From positions 4,340,001-4,404,000 of the forward strand of contig NZ_OY764190.1 in the NCBI RefSeq assembly GCF_963668215.1: DNA of 64,000 nt, in the 5' to 3' direction. Of this stretch, positions 52,593 through 61,736 are shown in pieces. The translations under genes and the position numbers were made by a program. Origin of the DNA: an uncultured Desulfosarcina sp. GTDB taxonomy: Bacteria; Desulfobacterota; Desulfobacteria; Desulfobacterales; Desulfosarcinaceae. Numbering within the stretch: position 1 is the first letter of the stretch; each line of letters starts with the position of its first letter. The notes beneath the pieces were generated by a model that was given only the letters and a program-made list of their open reading frames with translations, was not told where the DNA came from and did not search any database.

Positions 52593-52715
52593 GACGGGCT
52601 TGTAAAAAGGTCGAGATCAAGGCTTGCGAATCCTGAGGAATGAGGCGTACTAAGGGTACGTCGCAGTGACGAAGGATGAGCGTAACGCCGATATCGGCCT
52701 TTTTACGAGTCCGTC
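52593..52715. repeat. MITE-like element inserted between hipB and hipA
   Basis: A 123-bp element with 26-base terminal inverted repeats (52593-52618 and 52690-52715, five mismatches) built on GTAAAAAGG/CCTTTTTAC. Its centre is a hairpin GGCGTACTAAGGGTACGTC that matches the centre of 18838-18985 read on the other strand. No coding capacity. Confidence 0.8.
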
Positions 52716-52735
52716 CTTAAAGGGAATGAGCAACC

Positions 52736-53983
52736 ATGGCCAGAGAGAACAGTGCTTACGTATTCATCCATCTTGGCGGTACGTGGGTGCCGTGCGGTTA
52801 TCTGACAATTTTCGAAGACGGCCGCCAGATCGTTTCCACGTTCCAGTACGGACGCAAGTATCTCCAGCGTCCGGATGCCATTGCCATCGATCCGGTGCAG
52901 CTTCCTCTGGGAGAAACCCTGTTTCGTTCCACGCCTGCCTGCCCGCTGTTCGGCGGTATTCGGGACGCGGCTCCCGACGGTTGGGGGAGACATCTGTTGG
53001 ACCGGGCAGCTGAGCCTCAGTCTCCGGGAGAATTCGAATATCTCACCGCCCTGCCGGTGGAAAATCGAACCGGTGCCCTCGGATTCGGACGATCCCTGGA
53101 AGAAGGACCGGCTCCCATCAATCCCGGTTGGGAAAATTATCCGCCCCACGGCGCAGCCCTCGACCTGGCGGATATGATTGCAACGGTGGATCGGATCGAA
53201 CAGGGAGAAAGCCTGTCACCCCGGCATCTCCGGTTTCTCCTGCGCGGCAGCTCGCTGGGCGGTGCGCAACCCAAAGCACCGACACTGCACGACGGCTGCC
53301 AATGGATCGCCAAGTTCGGCCGGGAGCGTGAAGCGTGGAGCACCTGCCGGATCGAGCACGCCAATCTTCGCCTGGCCGCCCGCTGCGGAATCGATGTGCC
53401 AAATTCTAAAGTTCTGACGGTGGGCGACAGGGACGTCTTTTTGATTGAACGTTTCGACCGCGACCCTTCGGGCGACCCGATCCCGTTTATCTCGGCCACC
53501 ACCTTGCTGGTCACCGATCGGATCGATTCTGGCAGCTATCAGGAGATCGCCGTTCAGATGAGAAGGTATATGGCGGCACCGAATGTGGCGGAAGACCTGA
53601 GGCAGCTTTTCATGCGGATGGTTTTCAATATCCTGTGCAACAATGCCGACGATCATCTGCGCAACCACGGATTCATTCATCAGCCTGGTCACGGCTGGCG
53701 GCTTTCACCGGCATACGACGTCGTTCCTCAACCGGATATGGGACCGGGTGTGCCCCGCAACCTTACCTTGGGCGTCGGCATGGACGGCAGCCGCCGTGCG
53801 ACCCTGGCAAACGCGCTTTCCGTGTGCCCGGTCTTCGGCCTGACCCAGGATGACGGTCGACAGATCATCGGCCGCCTCAAGCAAACGTTCTTAGCCGAAT
53901 GGCCGTCGGTCTATACCCGCTCCGGTGTATCCGATAGAGATTTCCCCTTCCTGAAAGAAGCCTTCGCTAACCACCTGGTGTGA
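52736..53983 (+). CDS. hipA: HipA-like serine/threonine kinase toxin
   Basis: A 415-residue HipA. The ATP loop GSSLGGAQPK (171-180) holds the serine that is autophosphorylated, the catalytic loop is NNADDHLRN (302-310) and the metal-binding motif is SPAYDVVP. The N-terminal HipA domain (residues about 8-115) is present. HipA phosphorylates glutamate-tRNA ligase in E. coli and stops growth; the target here is not known. All key residues are intact. It lies 178 bases after hipB with an element between, so coupling to the antitoxin may be weakened. Confidence 0.88.
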   Translation: MARENSAYVFIHLGGTWVPCGYLTIFEDGRQIVSTFQYGRKYLQRPDAIAIDPVQLPLGETLFRSTPACPLFGGIRDAAPDGWGRHLLDRAAEPQSPGEFEYLTALPVENRTGALGFGRSLEEGPAPINPGWENYPPHGAALDLADMIATVDRIEQGESLSPRHLRFLLRGSSLGGAQPKAPTLHDGCQWIAKFGREREAWSTCRIEHANLRLAARCGIDVPNSKVLTVGDRDVFLIERFDRDPSGDPIPFISATTLLVTDRIDSGSYQEIAVQMRRYMAAPNVAEDLRQLFMRMVFNILCNNADDHLRNHGFIHQPGHGWRLSPAYDVVPQPDMGPGVPRNLTLGVGMDGSRRATLANALSVCPVFGLTQDDGRQIIGRLKQTFLAEWPSVYTRSGVSDRDFPFLKEAFANHLV

Positions 53984-53990
53984 TGCTTAA

Positions 53991-54042
53991 GGCTCACGCG
54001 AAGGCGCGAAGAACTAAACCACGGAACACACGGAACACACGG
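53991..54042. repeat. CACGCGAAG block plus 9-nt CACACGGAA array, copy 2
   Basis: Directly after hipA: GCTCACGCGAAGGCGCGAAG, then ACCACGGAA, CACACGGAA and CACACGGAC. Same composite repeat as 51655-51717, so the two copies flank hipBA about 2.3 kb apart in the same orientation. Confidence 0.8.
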
Positions 54043-54185
54043 ACGAGATTTTATCCAACCACCACGGCTGGATAATAGCCAGCAAGTTCATGCAGTTTGG
54101 TTTCTATCGTTCGTTTAATCATGATGATAACTGTGGCAAAAAATTCTTTTGAATCCTCTTACTCAAACATCAATGGTGAACTGAC

Positions 54186-54746
54186 GTGAATGTAAAAGAC
54201 CGAGTAAAGAACGGCGGCAAAGCCGTTCACAACCGGAAAATCGATATCGCAACCTATGAAGGGGCCGCCGATTCCGTTATCGTTCAAGGTATCCTGCACG
54301 ATGAACGTCTGGTGGAAACCTATCGCCCGAATGGAGCGATCCAACCTCCCGGCACCATACACCACATGATGATCTGGATGGAGGTCAAGGGTCCGAACCT
54401 GGTTATCGAGGACATCGAAGTCGAAATGCCCACGATTCCATTGCAAGAGTGCCTTGAGACCCAGGGATGTCTTGATCGACTGAAAGGTATGCCCATAGTG
54501 AGCGGGTTCACCGCCAAAGCGAAAGATCTGATCGGTGGGGTGAACGGATGCTGCCATTTGCTGGCATTGCTTACGGCGATGGCTCCTGCCGCCGTGCAGG
54601 GGGCCTGGAGTGCCGTCATCCAGCAGCCGATCGAGCAGGAAATGGTTCTGGATATGGCGGTTGACCGGGTGAAGAATACCTGCTGGGTCTGGCGAGAAGA
54701 CGGGCCGTTGATCAAGGAATGGAAAGAAGGGATCGGGCCGCGATAG
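54186..54746 (+). CDS. DUF2889-like protein
   Basis: A 186-residue soluble protein starting at GTG (54186). RKIDIATYEGAADSVIVQGILHDERLV and GCCHLLALLTAMAPAAVQGAW resemble the uncharacterised DUF2889 family (a Cys-His pair and a helical C-terminus). A start with ATG is absent. No partner is near. The frame has normal codon use and reaches through WREDGPLIKEW, so I regard it as real, but the function is unknown. Confidence 0.55.
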   Translation: MNVKDRVKNGGKAVHNRKIDIATYEGAADSVIVQGILHDERLVETYRPNGAIQPPGTIHHMMIWMEVKGPNLVIEDIEVEMPTIPLQECLETQGCLDRLKGMPIVSGFTAKAKDLIGGVNGCCHLLALLTAMAPAAVQGAWSAVIQQPIEQEMVLDMAVDRVKNTCWVWREDGPLIKEWKEGIGPR

Positions 54747-55299
54747 AATAAAAGAGGGGCTCACGTGAAGGTGCAAGGACGCGAGGGGGAACAAATCTCA
54801 GTTAAAGCTTGCCCTCACAACTGAAAGAGAAATATTGCAGATGCAATATATTTTTGCGTGCAACGAGAAATTAGATAACAACCGTCAATTATCCAAAAAG
54901 AGATTTACGTTTTGACCAAGATTCTCTCTATTGTGTTGTTTTTGTGCGGGTTTTAAAGGAAAAGGCCCCAGCACAAAAGGCCATTGATTTTGTGCCGGGG
55001 CCTGGGGAGGTTAGAGTATGATAGAATGGAAGTCAGGAATAATACATACTCTATAAAGTGTGTAAACAAATCATATGCCAGAAACTCACGCGAATGCGCG
55101 AATGCGCAAAATTTTTTAGGATGATCGTTTCGGCGATTGCGGTTATGGCTTTGAAAATGGTATTTCGAGCAAATGTTGCTGTCAAAGCCAGTCCTTTTTT
55201 TATTTTTTTGGCGGCTTAGCGCCTTTGCGTGAGACTAAAACGTCACCGCGTGCTCGCGTGAAAAGTTAGTTGGCCAAACAACGATGGCAAGCATTCGAT
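54747..55299. other. Convergent intergenic region with terminator and repeats
   Basis: About 550 bases between convergent genes. It holds a strong hairpin terminator for the minus strand (54964-55002) and drifted copies of the CACGCGAA repeat (54761-54787, 55085-55107). No gene is seen. Confidence 0.5.
54964..55002 (-). terminator. Intrinsic terminator for the minus-strand FecR/OmpA/HD-GYP transcript
   Basis: GGCCCCAGCACAAAA and TTTTGTGCCGGGGCC form a 15-bp stem with one mismatch and a 9-base loop. Read on the minus strand it is followed by TTTTCCTTT, so it should end transcripts coming from the right. Confidence 0.7.
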
Positions 55300-57330
55300 T
55301 CAGTTGTCCGCCATCTCGATAGCGATCTTTTTAAATTGTTCCTGCTCTGCAAGAAAAGCATCCACCACGTCAGGATCAAAGTGTGTCCCCCGGCCTTCCA
55401 CAATGATGTCTCTGGCGCTGGCGTGATCGAAGGAATCCTTGTACGTCCGCTTGGATGTCAGGGCATCGTAAACGTCGGCCACGGCCATGATTCTTGCGGA
55501 AAGGGGAATCTCTTCTCCTTTAAGTCCCTGGTTGTAGCCCGTTCCGTCCCATTTTTCATGATGGCACCTGATGATTTCTTTGGAAACCTTTAGAAAAGAG
55601 GTGTCTCCGTCAGCGCCAGAAATGTTTTCCGCCTCGGCAATGGCTTGCCAACCGTATTCCGTGTGTTTCTGGATTTCCTTGAATTCGCTGTCCGTGAGTT
55701 TGCCGGGCTTTAAAAGCACGGCGTCGGGAACCCCCACCTTGCCGATATCGTGCATGGGGGCGGATTTAAACATGACTTCAATGGTGTGCGCATCCAGGAC
55801 GGATTCGAATCGAGGCGAAAGACTCATCCGCTGCGCAAGAAGCTTGACAAACAGGGCGGTGCGGCGGATGTGCATACCGGTTTCTTTGTCCCTCGTGGCG
55901 GCAAGGGAGGTGATCCCTAAGAGGGTAAGACTCTGAGCCGTCACCATATCCCGGGTTCGTTTAAGCGTTCTTTTCTCTTCCAAGCGGAATCGGATGACGC
56001 TTAACAAGGAGAAGGTGGCAAACAGGGTGAGAAACGGGTAAGTCATGGAGATGAAAATCTGCATCCTGCGAAGAAAGAATAGTTCCAGGAACCAGAAAAG
56101 GGTGGTCATGCCGATCAGGGACAGGTTGCAGAGCCTGGGTCTCAGGTACATGAGCATCAGGGTGCACAACAGACCGGTCAGGAGAACCACCACGCACTCC
56201 ATACCTATGGCCCAGGAGGGGCGCGACAGAAGGTTTCGGTTCAGGATGTTATCCACTACCGTGGCATGGATTCCGACCCCATAAAAATATTGATCCATGG
56301 GCGTTGCATGGTACTCCCCCAGACCCGATGCCGATGCTCCCATAAAAACAATGCGATTTTTCATGACGGCAGGATCGATTTTCCCAGACAGGATGTCCCC
56401 GGCAGACAGGATCGTAAAGTCCGAGGTGTTTTTTCTGAAGTGCAGCAGCAAATTACCCTGGGACGACACCGGTATGGTAAGATTTTTAATACCGACGGAG
56501 GTTAAACCCGCCGAATCGGCCTTCAGAACGATTTTGTCCGCATCCAGGGCCAGCATGAGGCTGGCAAGGGCGAGACTGGGATAGAATTTCCCCTCGAATC
56601 CCATGACGAGGGGAGTTCTGCGGATGATACCGTCGTTGTCGGACAGCGAATTGACAAATCCCTGTCCCCGGGATGTCTGGAGAAACAAGGGCAGGGGGGG
56701 CAGAATTTCTTTGAACGGAGGAAACCACTGAAAAAGATCGGCCGCAGGTGTCGGGGAAACAAGAATGATGTTCAACGGCAAAAGATCCGAAGGCAGGCCC
56801 CGCATCTTTTTGCCGAGAAACTTACAGGCAAGAATAAAAGGCCCCTGTTGTAATTCCCGCGCCAGGATTCGGTCATTGTCAAGCTCGGATTCCGATGACA
56901 GAACCATGGGGGCAAGAGAAGGGATGACGGACTTTTCTTTCAGGAGCTTTATTGCCCGGATAGGAGAAGTCCTGTCCGGTTCCGATAAGAGAATATCCAT
57001 ACCCACGGCCAGGGGAGATCCCTGGTTGATGAGGGCGCATAATTGGGCAAGAAGGTCTCTGGGCCAGGGCCATTGCCCGAATTCCTCAAGGCTTCGGTCA
57101 TCGATAACCACAACGATCGGTTGCGCCGTTCCACGGTCTTTGAGGGAACGATGGAGGACATCGTAAAGCTTTTGGTCCAGAAACGTCACAAAAGCAGGAC
57201 GGTATATAAAAAGACCAATGAAAAAGAGGGTAATGAAGCATCCTATTTTAAAAATGGTTTTTCTGCCCCGGTTCGGATACGGGCGTTTTTTTTTGACTGA
57301 AACGCGATTTTTCACTGAAAGGGGCCGCAT
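55300..57330 (-). CDS. CHASE2 sensor HD-GYP cyclic-di-GMP phosphodiesterase
   Basis: A 676-residue membrane protein. After one N-terminal helix (about 28-45) comes a periplasmic CHASE2 domain (IVVVIDDRSLEEFGQWPWPRDLLAQL to about 365), then three helices (about 375-460), then an HD-GYP domain with MHDIGKVGVPDAVLLKPGKL and HHEKWDGTGYN, the full catalytic signature. It should degrade cyclic di-GMP in response to an envelope signal. It is last in a FecR-OmpA-CHASE2 run, a combination seen in other bacteria where CHASE2 is joined to a cyclase or kinase. Confidence 0.9.
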   Translation of the reverse strand: MRPLSVKNRVSVKKKRPYPNRGRKTIFKIGCFITLFFIGLFIYRPAFVTFLDQKLYDVLHRSLKDRGTAQPIVVVIDDRSLEEFGQWPWPRDLLAQLCALINQGSPLAVGMDILLSEPDRTSPIRAIKLLKEKSVIPSLAPMVLSSESELDNDRILARELQQGPFILACKFLGKKMRGLPSDLLPLNIILVSPTPAADLFQWFPPFKEILPPLPLFLQTSRGQGFVNSLSDNDGIIRRTPLVMGFEGKFYPSLALASLMLALDADKIVLKADSAGLTSVGIKNLTIPVSSQGNLLLHFRKNTSDFTILSAGDILSGKIDPAVMKNRIVFMGASASGLGEYHATPMDQYFYGVGIHATVVDNILNRNLLSRPSWAIGMECVVVLLTGLLCTLMLMYLRPRLCNLSLIGMTTLFWFLELFFLRRMQIFISMTYPFLTLFATFSLLSVIRFRLEEKRTLKRTRDMVTAQSLTLLGITSLAATRDKETGMHIRRTALFVKLLAQRMSLSPRFESVLDAHTIEVMFKSAPMHDIGKVGVPDAVLLKPGKLTDSEFKEIQKHTEYGWQAIAEAENISGADGDTSFLKVSKEIIRCHHEKWDGTGYNQGLKGEEIPLSARIMAVADVYDALTSKRTYKDSFDHASARDIIVEGRGTHFDPDVVDAFLAEQEQFKKIAIEMADN

Positions 57331-57371
57331 TTTTAAACGTAGGGGATGGTTCTATAATTTCGGGGTGGCAA

Positions 57372-58061
57372 CTACCTCACCGTGACCTCTACCCTCCGGT
57401 TTCGGGGTTCAGGCACGTTATCCGGCGTGGGAATCAGGGGGTTGCCCTCTCCATGGGAACTTGTGTGGATGAAGCGCGCATCGACCCCCTGCTTTTGCAG
57501 AAGGGTCGAGACCTGTTGGGCCCGTTTGTAGGAGAGTTCAATATTGTATTGTTCATTGCCCACCCGGTCGGAGTGGCCGGCCACACTGATGTCCATGGAA
57601 GCTCTCTTTTTGATTTCGGCCACAATTTCAGGGATGCGGGCAAGAGAGGAATCGGTGAGAACATCGGAGTCGGATTTAAAATGAAGGATGAACTTTGCCG
57701 GCGCTTCCGGTTCCTTTTCCAGTACCGCTGCAAATTCTTTCTGGATCTCTTTCTCGTCAATGGGAGCGGCTGGGGCGGGCGCAGATTGCTGTTTCAGGGT
57801 AACGCCATATCCCGCCTGATCGATCAGTGTGCTGCCATGGGCGTTGGCGACCTCCACCTTGCCCACATGGTCATCGTGGTCGGGCAGCAAAACCACCCTG
57901 GTTCGGTTGGTTGAACACCCAACCGCGAAAAGGATCGTTGTCAGCAGCAGGGCGGCAATTTGCGACCGGAGTCGGCTGAGCCGTGCCGTTTGGGTGAAGA
58001 ATGCCGATAAGACATCCTTTTTTTTGCGATGATCACCTGTTGAATGGGCTGTTGGGTTCAT
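57372..58061 (-). CDS. OmpA-family lipoprotein
   Basis: A 229-residue envelope protein with a long basic lead, a helix and the lipobox FAVGC (about 45-49), a spacer, and a C-terminal OmpA-like peptidoglycan-binding domain (FKSDSDVLTDSSLARI, DISVAGHSDRVGNEQYN, LSYKRAQQVSTLLQKQGV, NRRVEVTV). The start overlaps the FecR stop by four bases (ATGA). It may tie the sensing complex to the cell wall. Confidence 0.87.
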   Translation of the reverse strand: MNPTAHSTGDHRKKKDVLSAFFTQTARLSRLRSQIAALLLTTILFAVGCSTNRTRVVLLPDHDDHVGKVEVANAHGSTLIDQAGYGVTLKQQSAPAPAAPIDEKEIQKEFAAVLEKEPEAPAKFILHFKSDSDVLTDSSLARIPEIVAEIKKRASMDISVAGHSDRVGNEQYNIELSYKRAQQVSTLLQKQGVDARFIHTSSHGEGNPLIPTPDNVPEPRNRRVEVTVR

Positions 58062-58507
58062 TTTTTCACTTCCACCAGAAACCGGGTGCCTCGAACGGCG
58101 ATGGTACCGTCCGGAGTCTGGATTTTCATGTTATCGGGGGCGATTTTTGCAATGACGCCGGACAGAAAAAGAAACGTGCCTTTTAACAGCCGGGTTGCCA
58201 TGGAGTATTCGTAGATGCTGGGGTTGAAGGCGTACGCTTCCATGTTCATGGCGCTGTTCGGTCCGATACAAATAACGGTATCATCCTGAAGAATAAGGCT
58301 GGCGGAACCGTCTTTCCCCGATTGAATCCGATCCAGGGGATAAATCCGGGTTCCGGTTTCCGCTGTTATTGCATCTTTTTCCTGGCGCTGGATGACGACC
58401 TCACCGGATACGGATTTAATGCTTCCGCAGGGAATTGGTTCGTCCGCCATACACGTGCCGGTGGCCAGGAATAAGGCGGACAGGCAGATGAATATAAATG
58501 ATTTCAT
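58058..58507 (-). CDS. Secreted FecR-domain protein
   Basis: A 149-residue protein with a Sec signal (MKSFIFICLSALFLATGTCMA) and a FecR domain (SVSGEVVIQRQEKDAI, GSASLILQDDTVICIGPNS, TPDGTIAVRGTRFLVEV). The ATG at 58507 has GGAGG ten bases upstream; a longer frame to 58570 would hide the signal. It is first in the trio with OmpA and the CHASE2/HD-GYP protein and is likely periplasmic. Confidence 0.85.
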   Translation of the reverse strand: MKSFIFICLSALFLATGTCMADEPIPCGSIKSVSGEVVIQRQEKDAITAETGTRIYPLDRIQSGKDGSASLILQDDTVICIGPNSAMNMEAYAFNPSIYEYSMATRLLKGTFLFLSGVIAKIAPDNMKIQTPDGTIAVRGTRFLVEVKK

Positions 58508-58600
58508 TGAATAAATCCTCCACAATTGATCTATGGGAATTATTCTGGTCGGGAACTTGTTTTTTGTCAAGAAGATATGGGGTGGCCTGAAAGATGAAAG

Positions 58601-59619
58601 CTATCGACCGGTGACCCTGTTTCGTCCTGATTCCTTGGAATGGTAAAGTGCTTTATCCGCCCGGTTGATGAAGTCATCGGCGCTCTCGGAATTTTTATAG
58701 GTCGTAACCCCGAAACTCATAGTGATTTTTCCCAAACTCTCTCCCGTGCTTTTCTTTTTCAGATCGAGCTGCTCAAAGCTCACACGAATATCGTCGGCCA
58801 GTTTCATCGCATTCTCAAGGGCTGTCGCGGGCAGCAGAATGGCGAATTCTTCGCCGCCAATTCGTGCCAATATATCCTTGCTTTTGATGAATTCCTTCAT
58901 CGTGGACGCAACCATGCGCAGAACGTTGTCTCCAACCAGGTGCCCATAGGTGTCATTAACTTTTTTGAAATGGTCGACATCGGCGATGATCAGACACAGC
59001 GGACTCCCTTTCCCATTGGCTTCTTCTAAGGCCGCTTTCAATTTATCGTCGAATTTTCGCCGGTTGTCGAGCTTGGTTAAGGGGTCCTTCGTCGCTTCGT
59101 TTTTATAGCGTTCGACTTTCTTTTTCAGGCTCTCGATCTCACGATTGGCATGCTGGATATCTTCCTGAAAAGAACCGCTGGAGGATTCCAGCTTTTTGAT
59201 TTCCTTTTTGACCTGCTTGACGATGGAATTGATTTCCGGTTCGGTGATGCTGGAGTCCAATGCCTGGCTCATGGCCTCGAGATTGTTGCCGGATTCGGCA
59301 AAGGTCTCGTTGGTCGTCTCGATGGAGCGAAAAAGATTAGAAAAAACTTCTTCAGCTCATTCTGGACCAGTTCGCTCAGCGGTTCTTTTCCATTCAATAT
59401 AAACTGATTGAAGAGTTGCTTGCTGAATTCCGATGAAAACGTTTTGTTCTGTTTCAGATAATTGTCGATGAATTTGTTGAGGGCACTGTTACGTTCTGAG
59501 AAATACTCATACCAGATGCAATAATTCAAAGGGTCTATGGGAAGGCCGAATTTACCGATCTCCTCCAAGGCAAGACGGAAATATTGCCGTGAATCTTCTA
59601 CGCTGTCGCTGTAAAGCAT
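58601..59619 (-). pseudogene. Diguanylate cyclase (GGDEF) with a frameshift at a T6 run
   Basis: Two frames make up one protein. The N-terminal part (59619 to about 59347) encodes MLYSDSVEDSRQYFRLALEE, a helical domain common at the front of such cyclases; the C-terminal part (58601-59330) encodes a coiled coil and a GGDEF domain with RIGGEEF and the DVDHFKKVND motif. The frames meet at a run of six A on the plus strand (59341-59346; T6 on the coding strand). Adding one T gives a smooth join (KKFFSNLFRSIETTNE). It could be a real mutation, a phase-variable tract, -1 frameshifting or a sequencing error. The upstream inhibitory RxxD site is not present. Confidence 0.8.
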
Positions 59620-59694
59620 CGGTCAACATCCTTTCGACTTATTCGCCGGTCTTGTTAATCAAGGTTATAAGAAATGAAAACATTTGTTATTATT

Positions 59695-61395
59695 TAGTGT
59701 CCGTCCATAAATTGCAGGTTTAAGCAGTGCGTCGAGAAGTAAAAATCGGGTAACGTGAGGAATAGAATCCTCCAAGACACGGCACATTGAAAGCCCGACA
59801 AGGATATGGGTAAATACTCTAAAAAAGCACGCCTCCGGACGCACCTGCTCTCTGGATTTCAGTAACTGAATTTTCTCAGGTTGTGAGGTTATCCAGCAGG
59901 AGCCAATTGCTTTCGAGCGATCGTCAGCAGGTTGGCCGCGACCACCGACGAAAGCACGTAGCTTTTAAAAGAACGAAAACCTTTCCACGTGCACCGGGTC
60001 AAGCCGAAACTGCGTTTGAGCCAGGATATGCCCGATTCGATACCGGCACGGAACTGTCTGAGCTTTTTGTAAACATAGTGACTGCGACACATGTCAATCT
60101 CTTCAAGACCCCGTTTTTTGGCAAAGCAGACATCTTTGACGCCTTTGGCCTTGGCCGTGTTCAGATTGCCTTTGGATGCAAAGCCACCGTCCAGGGCAAC
60201 TTTCAGCGGGTAGCGTCCGTAAGCCGATTTCTGGCGATCCAGCATCTGTTCAACCAGTGTGCTATCTGCGGGATTGCCCTCAAGAACGACACAATCGAGG
60301 ATAAGGTTCGAGGCTCCACCGGTCAGGCAAATCTTATGGCCATAATGGTTATCCCGGCGGTCTTTGATGATGATGTCCGTGTGTTCCTCGAAAATCGAGA
60401 ATACCTTCTGGTCGGCCGATACGCTTTCGCCTTGAATAACCCGGCGATAGGTCTGGTCGTAGACCTGACGGGCCAAATCGCTGTAATGTTTGATGCTGTT
60501 CAATAAGCCAAGCAATTCAAAATTGGTTGTGCAGATTCCGCCTATCGTTTCTTCGGCTTTGATCGCGTAACCGATGGACTTTTGGGTGACCTTGAGCAGG
60601 TCTTTATACGGAGACAGTCGTTGCTTTTTCCCTTTTGCGTATTGGATGGCGGTCATCCGCCTTTTTGCACGGCGACGATGATCCGTGAAAACGATTTTAA
60701 TTTTGAAGTCATCCCGGGCTTGAGTCAACAACCGCGCGAGCACGCGCACAGCGTCATACAACTGCATGGAATCGCAAGGAGGGTGGATGTTGCTCTCGAC
60801 GACGGTACAATCGACTCGGGTCGTTCTGCCTTTTTCGATGTTGTTGTCCTTCGCATATGCCAACAGGTCCAGGGAAATAAGCTCCCAGGTCTCAGGGCAG
60901 ATCCTTTTGATATTTTCATTCAGGGCGGATTTCTTGAAGCCCTTATCGAAAATACCGATTCTGCAAAACCGTCTGAGCGATCTGGAATCGGAAATATGAA
61001 AGGCGAGGTCTTCATAGGTGAAGTTGAAAAGCTTCATCACAATCGCGGCGCGGGTCACCTGCTCGGCACTCATACCGTTGGCCCCGGTTCGTTGACGTTC
61101 TATCTTGAGGCCACCGTTGAGGTCTTGCAGAACATGATCGTAAATGTTAGGAGTCTTGTCCAGGATTTTGCTGATCATCTCCAGTTCTACTTCTCTGGGA
61201 TGACCCGTGGGGAGACTTATCAGCGGCATTTGTTTTTGTTGTTTCTCGCGCATTTTATGTCGGCCCTTTTTCTTGTTTACGTAGTATTTTTAAGTGTTTG
61301 GCAAAATACTTTATACTACAGACAGTGAGAAAATACCAGCATAAAATGCGCTTTTCTTTTTTATTCCAGTTAGTTATTTTCGCGGATGAACACTA
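59695..61395 (-). mobile_element. ISNCY/IS1182-like insertion sequence
   Basis: A 1.7-kb element. Its left end TAGTGTCCGTCCATAAAT (59695) is matched in inverse at the right end as TAGTGTTCATCCGCGAAA reading inward from 61395 (several mismatches). It lies about 75 bases upstream of the GGDEF gene and may separate that gene from its promoter. Confidence 0.7.
59889..61253 (-). CDS. ISNCY/IS1182-like DDE transposase
   Basis: A 454-residue transposase. An N-terminal domain (GMSAEQVTRAAIVMKLFNFTYEDLAFHISDS) precedes a DDE core with VDCTVVESNIHPP (first Asp), LKVALDGGFASKGN (second Asp) and RAGIESGISWLKRSFG (Glu). These are typical of transposases listed as ISNCY or IS1182. The frame is intact. Confidence 0.85.
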   Translation of the reverse strand: MREKQQKQMPLISLPTGHPREVELEMISKILDKTPNIYDHVLQDLNGGLKIERQRTGANGMSAEQVTRAAIVMKLFNFTYEDLAFHISDSRSLRRFCRIGIFDKGFKKSALNENIKRICPETWELISLDLLAYAKDNNIEKGRTTRVDCTVVESNIHPPCDSMQLYDAVRVLARLLTQARDDFKIKIVFTDHRRRAKRRMTAIQYAKGKKQRLSPYKDLLKVTQKSIGYAIKAEETIGGICTTNFELLGLLNSIKHYSDLARQVYDQTYRRVIQGESVSADQKVFSIFEEHTDIIIKDRRDNHYGHKICLTGGASNLILDCVVLEGNPADSTLVEQMLDRQKSAYGRYPLKVALDGGFASKGNLNTAKAKGVKDVCFAKKRGLEEIDMCRSHYVYKKLRQFRAGIESGISWLKRSFGLTRCTWKGFRSFKSYVLSSVVAANLLTIARKQLAPAG

Positions 61396-61736
61396 TTTAA
61401 AAAAAATAATGCAAACAAGGTCTTGGACATAAAATAAAGGGCTATCTTGATTCCTTATTGGCAGGTCATGCCCGGATGTTTAGGCAAAAATAAATTTTAA
61501 TTGAAATCTAACACAAGAAATTTACTCATCATACCGATACGTTCACGGGCCAGATGATAACCGCAACTGCCTGAACAAACAGCTACCTGATTCGAAGCGT
61601 GTGAAATTATAGCGGGCCATGAACGGAAAAAAGCATTTGGAATCAAAGAAATCAGGGCAGGTGACAGTGATTTCAATAGGGTTGTAATAACCCTTCGTCA
61701 TGTTTGGGGGCAAAAGTGAGAAAGAGTGTTTTTGTC
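61396..61736. other. Intergenic region after the ISNCY-like element
   Basis: About 340 bases between the IS end and the PAS gene stop. I see no gene or clear signal. Confidence 0.4.
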
